DNA of 64,000 nt from positions 154,848,623 to 154,912,622 of the forward strand of contig CM023451.1 in assembly GCA_013339765.2 (NCBI GenBank). Reading direction: 5' to 3'. The notes beneath the pieces are model-generated. The model had not been told where the DNA came from. It did no database searches and saw only the letters and a list, made by a program, of their open reading frames with translations. Numbering within the stretch: position 1 is the stretch's first letter; each line of letters opens with the position of its first letter. The position numbers and the translations under genes are program-made. Below, in pieces: positions 33,670 to 64,000 of the stretch. Source of the stretch: Haemaphysalis longicornis. Lineage: Eukaryota; Arthropoda; Arachnida; Ixodida; Ixodidae.

Positions 33670-34342
33670 ATACCCGTGCCACACGTACACGAAAAATGAC
33701 ATTAAGTGTTTAAGGCCTTAAGATACCGAATGACATTAATTTGGTGGGCCGTGCTACACGCGAAAACGCAAAGCCATTAAATGTGTTGGGCATGATGGTG
33801 ATAATGACCAAAGAGGGAAACGCACTCATATTTTCGAAGTTTTTAACGTACAGAAAAACGTCTTAGAAAAGTTAAAAATGTTTCTTGTGAAAGAGAACAT
33901 CATGAAAAATAGTGTTTTCTAAGACATGGTTTGAGCTGTTTCTAAAAGTGGCTTCAGAAGCTGCCGTCACTTCCCAGCTGTAGCCAAATCCGAAAAAATG
34001 TCAGGACGACGAATAACAGGATGTTCTGCCTTTTGCAGCTGTTTTAGTGTTCGTCTTCTTCAGAACTTCAACACCAAGAGTACACAAAAAAATCATCTTG
34101 TTTCGAAGTTTAGTTACGTTTACGTGTCAACACTCTGGTGCTGAGAGTTTCGCTGGTTTCATTCTGTGCTCATCGCATTCGAAAGTAGGCAGATTTAAGG
34201 CGTTCGTGACGGTGAATGATTTGTGCAGAACTCCTTAAACCAAATGGCGCTATGTTTTTACATGTAGCAGAGAATTAATGGCGTTAAAACTTAAGGCATT
34301 AAACACTTAATGCCATTATTCGTGTACTTGTGGCACGGGTAT
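33670..34342. mobile_element. MITE with ~54-bp TIRs, TA flanks
   Basis: The left arm starts ATACCCGTGCCACACGTACA and goes on with GACATTAAGTGTTTAAGGCC. The right arm inverted reads ATACCCGTGCCACAAGTACA and GGCATTAAGTGTTTAATGCC. TA lies at both outer edges (33668-33669, 34343-34344). The arms' inner ATTAA-rich words repeat again near 33735 and 34275. The interior is 560 bp with no transposase. Confidence 0.8.
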
Positions 34343-34699
34343 TATTGGCGTGGCTAATGTAGACAGTGTGATTGTGCTTTCAAAAACAGGAGAAGGTGGT
34401 GGAAAATGGGAAATGTTGCTATAAGTAAGAGCAGACCATGTCGCTGCTTTGGCTGCCAGCCTCTTCGACGCATTGCGCGCATCCGTAATGTCAGCTGCAT
34501 TTTAAATTTTCGAGGACGTGAAGGAGTCTCATGCCACCGCCTTTGTTCGCACGATTTGCGTATCCGAAAGCACAACACCCCCCGGCATCATAAAAGCCAA
34601 CACACGAACAGCAACTCAACTTTTGCGCGCGCCCAAAGCAGCCCTACCACCCATACGGCCGCACCAAGAATGTGCGCTATCCATGACGTCCCGGCCGCC

Positions 34700-36604
34700 T
34701 TGTGACGTATCCCGGGAGAGGTCCATTGCGAAATGTAAGAACATGGAAGTGTCATGTACGGTGGATCAAGTTGAGTTAGCAGAGCTGTCTAGATTGATTA
34801 ATAGCAAAAGTAAAACAAACGACACCCATGCATATAACATGGTAGTGATGGAGGAAACGCTGAGAATAGGTGGAAACTTTGGAGCAACTAAGAGAAAGCT
34901 AGCCATCGGCAATGACAGGATGGAAGTACTCAGAGATGAGCAGGGTAACATTACGCGCAACATAAACGATGTAATAAAGGCAGCAGAACGATTCTTGACC
35001 AGACTGTATGCCGGCGACGTTAGACCAGGGGAAACTTGCGAAGTCCCGCTAGTGACTAAACAGGAAGTAGGAAAGGTTCTCTAAAGCTTGAAAAGAGGAA
35101 AAGCTGCAGGTGACGACGGCATAACCGTGGATATTTTGAAAGGAGGAGACATTGTACTGGAAAACCTTGCTGCACTATTTTGGGAATGCTTAAGGACTCT
35201 AAAAGCTTCAATAGCCTGGAAAAACGCCAATATTATCCTGATTCATAAAAAGAGAGATACCAAGCACTACACCCATTAGCCTACTCTCAGTTGTTTACAA
35301 GCTGCTTACCACAGTTATAGTTACCCGAATAGGTGACAGCCTGGATTCCCAACAACCCAGAGAGCAGGCTGGGTTTTTGAAAGGGTGCTCAACCAGGGAT
35401 CACAGCCACGTAGTCAATCAAGGGATAGAAAAATCCACAAAATATACTAAACCCCTTTACATGGCGTTTATAGATCATGAGAAAGAGTTTGACTTAGTAG
35501 ACACCACAACCGTTCTAAAAGAATTAAAAGGCCACAGAATAGAGGATACCTACATATGACTTCTAGAAGACATATTTAAGGGATGCAGGGGCAGGATAGC
35601 ACTTCAAAAGCAAGGTGATAAATTCCCTATCCGAAAGGTAGTGAGACAGGGAGATACCATCTCGCCAAAACTGTTTACAGCATCTCTGAAGGGGGTATGT
35701 AGAAGCTTGACTGGTAAAACATAGGATTAAAGATAAACGGGGAAATACTTGAGCCATTTGAGGCTTGCAGACGACATAATCTTGCTGAGTGAAACTGCAA
35801 AACACATTGCAAACGATGCTGGAGGAAGTACAATCAGAAAGCACGGCCATGGAAATAAAAATAAATATGAATAAATCTATAGTGATGAGGAATAAGCATG
35901 CCGAAAGCGTCCTCTTCAGCTTAGCAAACGAAACGGTATAAGAAGTAAAAGAATATAACTATCTTGGACAGATGGTTAGTGCTTACCTCAACCCCGAGAG
36001 AGAAATCCGGCCCAGAAAAAGTATGAGCGGGGAGCAAGTGGCAAGCACCCTCCAATAAGGCAAAGTAAGCTACCTGTATCACTCCAAAAAAAATATACAA
36101 TCAGTGCATGCTGTGATGACATACGGAGCTGAAGCTTGGCGCTTTACTAAACGAATGGAAAGCAAATTTAGATCGGCTCAACGGGGCATGGAAGGAATAA
36201 TGTTAGGAGAAACAGTCAGGGGCAGGAAACGAGCTACCCGGCTCAGAGAACAAACTATAGTAGAAGATACCGTAGTTCAAATAAAGAAAAAGAAATGAAC
36301 TTGGGCCGACCGTGTAGTGAGACGAACCGACAACCGGAGGTCAATTAGGATAACAGAGTGGATAGCAAGACATGGGTCTAGAACACTTGCTCCGTGGTCT
36401 AGAAGCAGAGGAAGGTCATTAACCCGATGGAGGGATGAAATCGGGAAATTTGGTGGCCAACAATGGACTCGAGCGGCGCCCTACAGAAGCGGTTGGAAGT
36501 CACTGAGAGAGGCCTTCTCCCTGCAGGGGGCATAAGCAGACTGTTGTTGTTTCTGTTGTTGTTGTTGATGATGATGATGATAATTATGATGATGATGATG
36601 ATGC
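34700..36604 (+). pseudogene. RTE-like LINE ORF2, 5'-truncated, with (ATG)n 3' tail
   Basis: Plus-strand blocks in order are LYAGDVRPGETCEVPLVT, LKRGKAAGDDGITVDILKGG, ANIILIHKKRD, AGFLKGCSTRDH, YMAFIDHEKEFDLVD (motif A, FIDxEKxFD), VVRQGDTISPKLFTASL (motif B), a damaged motif C, YNYLGQMVSAYLNPEREI, VMTYGAEAWRFTKRMESKFR and a C-terminus TRWRDEIGKFGGQQWTRAA. RQGDTISPKLFT and the RP-rich C-terminus match RTE-clade proteins. There are at least four stops or frame changes. It ends in GTT then (GAT/ATG)n at 36545-36604, the short tandem tail typical of RTE elements. The 5' limit is uncertain. Confidence 0.85.
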
Positions 36605-39600
36605 AGCGCCGAACTTGTCTTAAAAATGCGTTTGCTGAATGCTTCTCGGCAGTAAATGTAGTTCTTTTGGCGTATAATAACTGAAAACATTCGCTGCACA
36701 CGCCCAGTCACCCTTTGCGCTTCCATTTCCGCGCCTCACTCCGCTTACACGATTTGTTAGTTGCTTCCAAATTAGTATCGTGGGATGACTAATCATTCAA
36801 CCATTGACATTTAAATCTATCTGCCTTTTTTAATCGCGCACCCATTGATCGACGCTACCATATAAGAAGAAAATGAAGGCAAATAGTTGCACGCTCATTT
36901 ATGGCTGCATTGGATAGTTCTACGCACGATTTTTTTTTACTATTTATCGGAGATCTGGGTCACCAGTAATGCGCTTTGAAGCGTAGCTTCCGAACGTAAA
37001 ACACCCCAGAATTCGAAATCCTAAATCGATGGGATAATGGTGCGAAGAAAGCGGTATTTATAACTAATTTTTCTCTTAAAAAAGATTGGTAATTCGACAA
37101 CGTTCATAACTGACTTCAGCGCCACTTTAGCACTGCGTTATTCATGGACTGAATGAGGGCCTTCCCGGAAGCTGCATTGGTTCATGTTATCATTAGCGGT
37201 GTTTTTCTCATCAAGAAGATGAAAAATAATGACGCCCGCCTGTTTTTTTTATCTGGTAGCTCGACTTAAGCGCGTGCATTAAACAAATGTACGGGGTATT
37301 TTTGTCTATCTCTCTGGCTCCTCCAGGCAAACCCTTTCCGTTTCTTAAGGTGAGGAGGCATTCGCGGGCATATTTAAGGAATTACAGACGTCGTAAAAAA
37401 GGAGGCCATGGGGGTAAAGAATTTGGCCTCGAGAAGGTGGAGGGGAAAAAAGAAGCCCCTCCCAGTCCCACAACTCCTACAATGTTACGGAGTGTGGTGA
37501 GGCGGGGTCGGTGTTTTGGTGAGTCTGTGAGATATGGATCGACGGTGCTCGAGGTCGCTAATATAGAGTTAGAAAAAAAAGAAGCCTGCCACTGGCTCGG
37601 CCTTTACGGTGATAGTCCCTGCGCAAGCTATATGGGCAAGCTATAATCAAGAACAGTTTCAGGCACTCTCTGTTACCGCTTCGATTTGCCAAAGATAAAA
37701 ACGTTTTTTATCTGTACATTGAAAATACCAGTATTGATATCCAGATCAATTTGCTGCAGCGCGTTTCTATACCTTCTGGTGAAACTTGCGGTTCCTCCCA
37801 TCATTGATTGGTTCATGGTTCGTAACTCAACCGGTAATTCACTCTACTTGCTACAAGTGAACACCAACTCCCGATGAAACCCTCTTCTCAGCAGAATAAC
37901 GTAGCTCCCTGTAATAGGAGCCACTTTGCTTCCGGCGTTTGGGCAGGCCCTTTAAGCTTCCCTTTCAGCTGTATCGAAGACGAATGCGTGCGCAAACTTC
38001 GGGCGACCGAGCAGCGCCCTTAATGTATGCACGTCGAAGCGATTTCGACGAGAGTGCTGTCCGCTCCACGTAGACGAGGTGACCACAACCCGTCCTTGTC
38101 AGACACCCTAAGACGTGCTCACAGGCGCGCAACTAGAGCGGCGGCGGTGGGCAGGGCGACAACAATGGACCTCATTATGCTGCCAAGCGCCGCCGTGCCG
38201 AATCCAATGCTGCGGCGCCGATGCCTTCGCCAGCTGTCCCTGTCGTCACTTTCTCTCTCCCTCCCTATCCCACTCTCTCTCTATCTTTCTCTCCATCCCA
38301 TCAGCCTCCCTTCTTCGTCCTTGTCTCTCAGCTGCCTCGTCCGTGTCTTTATTTTAAAATTATCCCTTTTCAGCTTTTCCGACCGGAGGCCATCAACCAT
38401 TTTCTTTTCTCTTCTTTTCTTTTTTTTTCGTTCGTTTTCGACCGGGGAAGAATGGCCCCGCTAAGCATTATCACCCTCAAAGCTGTTCTGAATTCATAAG
38501 CACACTTTGCGGGGGAATATATTGACCGTAATGGCGCCAATACATTTAAAAAACGACCGTCGCTCGGTGAAGTGAAGGAGAATGTTGGCGCGAAAGGAAT
38601 GCTATGTGCAGAGTTCTCTTTTTATTATCGTCGTTGTACTCTTCTTGGCGGAAGGAAAGTGCTTTCAAATTACGCTCCGGATGATAGAGCCCTGGTAGGC
38701 GTTTCACAGGGTCGCCGCATTCGCCCACTTCCCTTTGCTCCGCCTCATTTTAATCAGCACAACTTCGCGTTGGAGGACGCCTTTGTTGTACGGGGAACTA
38801 ATAGCTCGGCGCCAACAATGCCCCTAACCTTTTCGTGGAGTAGCTCCTGTGCTGTTGTTTTTGTCTTTGAGCACTGCAGACGTTTGCTATCTAGTGGGAA
38901 GCGGAACTTAACCGAGTTCCGCTTCTCAACCTACAGCTGCCATTGAAAAACGCGCCGGAAGCTGGCTGCGTAGCATTACGGCAAATGCCAAGGACAATAC
39001 GTGGCTATGCATACAATGCTGAAGAACTCCCAGATACTGAAAAGAGTGCTGACACAAAATTTCAAAGCTCAGATAACTATGTAAAAAGCTTCCTTTATGT
39101 ATAGAGATACGCCCTCGGAAGTTTAAACCATAACCGTTCAGTAGAACGCATCTTAAACCAATTTTAATCCTTGGGCGCGCGACAAAGCACATCCGCGCCA
39201 TCGAGCAAGCTCATGACGTCATCTGCGGCTCGACCCAAACTGCCGACGTGAGGGCTCACGTGAGGTATCCAGGCGGCCACAATGCTGTTCGCGTGCGGTT
39301 TTCCGCTTTTTCTATCACGCCACAGCTTATGGCGCTGACGTCACGTGGGACTACGACCGGGCGTGCGCGCGCGCGCCCAGACCGGCATCGATTGTGTTGC
39401 GACGAGAACAGTGACGTCAAATGCACCTTCCTGTCATGGCGGCTGCCTCGGTGTTCGCTACACCGAAGCCGAAACTGACCCGAATAAACGGGGCTGTAAG
39501 TAATTATTTACGCTGCGTTCGACAATCTAATCTGCCATTCTATGGCCATGCAGTGGGCTCTTAGGCACCTATAGCCACGGAAAAAAAACGGAACACAAAA

Positions 39601-39693
39601 ATTTCGTCTCGGTATTAAATTCGTAATTAAGGGAGAAGAAATCCCGTACAGGTAAACCAACTCATGGGATAGGTGAGTCAGTACCTTGCTTAC
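36605..39693. other. No gene recognised; CT-rich tract
   Basis: A CT-rich tract spans 38255-38300. Frames around 38030-38460 and 38570-38950 have no recognised domain and overlap one another. No exon of the downstream channel gene is identifiable. Confidence 0.45.
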
Positions 39694-39797
39694 GTCCGTT
39701 AAAGGTTCCCAGGTGGTTAAAACTAATCCGGAGCCCTCCACCAAGGCGCGCCTCATCGCCTGGGTAGCGTCAGTGCGTTAAACCTCACAATCAATAA
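39694..39797 (+). mobile_element. Ruka-like SINE 3' fragment
   Basis: Starts at CGTTAAAGGTTCCCAGGTGG (compare CGTTAAAGATCCCCAGGTGG in the intact copy). It continues AATCCGGAGCCCTCCACC, GGCGCGCCTCATCGCCTG and GCGTTAAACCTCACAATCAA. The tRNA-related 5' half is missing. Confidence 0.85.
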
Positions 39798-40215
39798 AAT
39801 CAGCTTGCTCTCGTCAGTTGACTGTGGTCTTCAAAACTGGTGGTGTTATTCCTTTTTTAAATGTATACTTGCACCGACGTACACGCTGTCACTACAAATA
39901 AAAGGCACTGTCGCAGGAAAGTCAACGAAAATCGTGGTTGTCTGCCAGTCAAACATACGCATGAGATCACGCGTAGTTCATTTCACAGGCTGCACGCACC
40001 AAAGCGGGGGCAACGCGGTTCTCAATAAAGCCGCCGAACGAACGCGCCTTACTCACCGTTACATCCTACAGCGGCCGTATGTATCCATTATCCCGACGCT
40101 AAGCCGTTGGAACAGCCTCCTTACGCCCGTAGCTTTGGCCCTGCTGCGCGCAACTTGTAAAATGAATAAACGGCATGCACGGCTACCAAAAACTATTCAA
40201 GTATGCGTATTTTCA

Positions 40216-40218
<3 letters not shown>

Positions 40219-40293
<75 letters not shown>
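40219..40293. repeat. (CA)n microsatellite
   Basis: About 37 CA units with one interruption (AACAC) at about 40249. Confidence 0.98.
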
Positions 40294-40300
<7 letters not shown>

Positions 40301-42266
40301 GCGTCCACCATCCATTGCTCTTTACAAAAATGCTAGTAAAAATGTAGTAACGGGCTGCATCTATATACTAACACCTTAAGAACTTTACTACCCCTGAACG
40401 GTACGTGGGTCCTGCCACTAAGTATGGAACTTAAATGCTATCGTTACTAAGTAAGTCTAGACCGTGCACATATAACTGCTGCTTGTTTGATACTACCACT
40501 CACTGATTGTAACAAAGTTCTATGAAATATTAAGCATCATAACTACAGCACTTTTCTGACTCCAAATCACGATTAAAAAGTTTTTGCAAATCCACATGCT
40601 GAGTTGCATATGCTCACATTAAAATGCTTAATTCTAATACTGTCGCTATAATATTTGATTGTTGTGACAAGCCCACTGACTCTATCAGAGGACTTTCCGC
40701 TGCTGGCTATAAAAGTAAGAAGAACAGGTGTATTTCTAAGGTACCTAACATACTACTCGCGCTCCTCGTGCATCCCTTTGGTTTTCTTGCTCAATTTATT
40801 TGTTGTCTAAGTGTGATATGTGCGTGTTAAATGTGTCTATGTCGTGCTGCGTGCTCAGCAGGTCCACATTGTCACGCGTAACTTTTTACTACGTTATGCA
40901 TGACCAGTTAGTAAAAGCACTAACTAGTGGATACTGTGACGAGAAATTGGTTGGTGTTGTGTTAGTAAGTGCCACGCCTTTTTTCAAAAAAGTTATGCTT
41001 TCGACAAGCCGAAGGTAAGCTGAGAGAATGAGACTAGCCGCAACGTATTTATGGGCACTCTGCACTGTACAAAAGCTGCTGTGAGCGCACCCCTTTTCTT
41101 ATTAAGTCTGCCTGCAGTGCATGCTAGGGCTTCGATAAGCGAGTGGCACTTCCATTACCGCTCATCACCAGCGCACGACGCGCAGTGCCGACGCTTTGCG
41201 AGTCCCGCATTGTAGTGAGCCCCACGCCACCATGATGTGTGAAACGGTGCCGCTGCTCGGGCGGCAAGCATGAGTGCAAACAACGACTGTTTGGCGCCAG
41301 CAAACGGGGGAACGAACATCACTGCGCTATCGCGGTGCTTGCTAGAATCACGCAACCCGTCTTCCTTCTCCGCCGTAGTATCACTGTTAGCCAGTCAGCA
41401 GGCACGCCTCCCCCTTTCCACACTCCCGTTGGCGCTGCGCCTCATTCAAGCTTCAGGCTGCCGCTCGTTTCTGGCTTCCGCGATCTTCGGTTAGGGTTTC
41501 GGGCGATGGCGTCTTTCCGCGGACGCCTGATAGTAGAGCTGATGACCACGGCTGATGCTAAGCTGATGCGGACAGCTAGCACCCACGAAAAGCAACCCAA
41601 GGACCGTATATAGTAACGCTGTCACATTAGGGTAGCTGTTGTCTGTTTCGATTGCTTATCAGGCTGCCATGAGTAGCAGACATACCTTTTTAAGCGTGCG
41701 CCCAGGTGGGGGACCCTAAAAACTCAAGAGAAAGATGTCTGTCACCAACAGAGATATTATGGGAGCAAGGCTATGCAAATCGCACACGTTTTTTTTATGT
41801 CACGCTGGTGGCACGCACCAAGCATGCTTTATCCTTTGCAGGAGAGAACTCTTGCCGAATATGTTGTCTGGTTCTGCAATTCGAAGAGTTTGGAGCCCGT
41901 TTTGCTAGCATTCGCTTGTTACGCAAACTGGAGATTGGCTTCGTAGATTAAACGATACGAACCCACGCTTTCAGCAAATCCTCAGGAATGGGACCTACAA
42001 TCTCCCACTAGTGTTACAACCGTGCGAGCAGTAATCCTTAGCGTCTTTTTTTTTTTCGGCTCTTGGGAGCGTATCTGCCCACTGTATTTTTTTTTTTCAA
42101 AGCAGCTAGGCGGCGTTTATTGGGACCACGCCGTTACGTTACGCAGAGAAAGAACTGACGGTACGCAAACAGACCACGTGACACAGGTTTGACCACTTGA
42201 TTGCCCTGTTCCGAGCTTGCGTGTGTCCCGTGTCCTCACATGTTTCTCGTGCACTCGCGAATGCAG
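40294..42266. other. Upstream of the first visible channel exon; no gene recognised
   Basis: Searched for the missing ankyrin-repeat exons of the channel and found none. T-runs lie at about 42045 and 42088. The GC-richer stretch 41160-41580 has no recognised protein. Confidence 0.4.
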
Positions 42267-63532
<21,266 letters not shown>

Positions 63533-64000
63533 CACCCACACCTTTTTTCCCGAAACCCTAAACATTCCTCTAAGGTACCGCTGATGAGGCGGCAGGCTCC
63601 GTATTTACTGATCGCGGCGAAAGCTGTAGAACTTACCGGCCCATTGTGGCATCGCATTCATGTGTACAGTAAGCTTTTTATGGCGCAAGCCACTCTTGGG
63701 GTCGAAATGTGCCTCTCAAGGCCGTTATCCTTTGAAGTTATTGCTGGCAGAGGAGGTTTAGGAGATCTCTCCGAAGTCGAGAGGAGGCAAGCTCTAATCA
63801 CGGATTGTGCTGCGCGCACATGCATCTTCACACATTTACCGGAACAGTGGCAATCACTACCGCAATTTATGACACCAGATCATGACACAAGACGTCGTCA
63901 GGGACAAGTAACACTGAGGCGTCGGGCTATAGAAACATCCGCCTCAACGCACTGCTCGCTCAGAGAGTGCTCGCGTAACGATTCGTCGTCGTGTCCAAAA
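63533..64000. other. Downstream of last visible exon; no gene recognised
   Basis: Short frames without domain. It may be 3' UTR or intron depending on the end of exon 12. Confidence 0.4.

Noticed and set aside
42201..42266. Translation start of the channel just upstream of exon 1
   Set aside because: In-frame ATGs exist, but a polypyrimidine/AG acceptor fits exactly at the point where homology begins, and relatives have ankyrin repeats further upstream.

Overview
The window is eukaryotic, repeat-dominated DNA and most likely comes from a hard tick (Ixodidae). The main clues are several copies of a tRNA-derived SINE with an (ATTG/CAAT)n tail that I recognise as Ruka-like (Ruka was described in Rhipicephalus), dense and diverse non-LTR retrotransposon debris, and an arthropod TRP-gamma-like cation channel gene whose introns are packed with transposons. 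The species call is inference. A 100-N scaffold gap lies at 33210-33309.

Layout. Positions 1 to about 42 kb hold no host gene that I can defend. They are a mosaic of microsatellites, Ruka-like SINEs, MITEs and pogo/Tigger-type DNA transposons (1390-2182, 2376-3057, 3635-4111, 5622-5847, 18123-22899, 33670-34342), a spaced 1.07-kb direct duplication (9944-11015 and 12296-13353), and five retrotransposon pieces (6245-7114 +, 8525-9020 -, 24985-25795 +, 26030-31330 -, 34700-36604 +). The 26030-31330 element is the most complete. On the minus strand it reads, in order, a SAFB-type SAP domain, a coiled coil, an SGNH/esterase-like segment, an APE endonuclease, a reverse transcriptase and a CCHC knuckle, with several frameshifts. 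One GC-rich stretch near 15 kb has a good splice donor on the minus strand and could be a 5' exon of an unseen gene.

From 42267 to 63532 the plus strand carries twelve exons of a TRPC-class channel (TRP-gamma-like). They start inside the ankyrin/TRP_2 region, continue through S1-S6 and the pore, the TRP box (EWKFAR) and the C-terminal coiled-coil region, and reach a possible stop. The exons join in phase to about 855 codons. The amino terminus lies outside what I can see. Two introns use GC donors. Single-base frame problems appear in exon 2 and twice in the last visible exon; given otherwise strong conservation, assembly indels are the simplest explanation.

The channel introns contain a palindrome with about 1.2-kb arms (56736-59794), a pogo-like MITE inserted into a (TTTA)n tract (55908-56581), a symmetrical fold-back element (61671-62497) and long tetranucleotide arrays. 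The two inverted repeats would be transcribed within the channel pre-mRNA and could fold into long double-stranded RNA. Nothing here suggests a prokaryotic operon, CRISPR or viral genome. The strongest candidates for something undescribed are the SAP-bearing LINE and the giant intronic palindrome.
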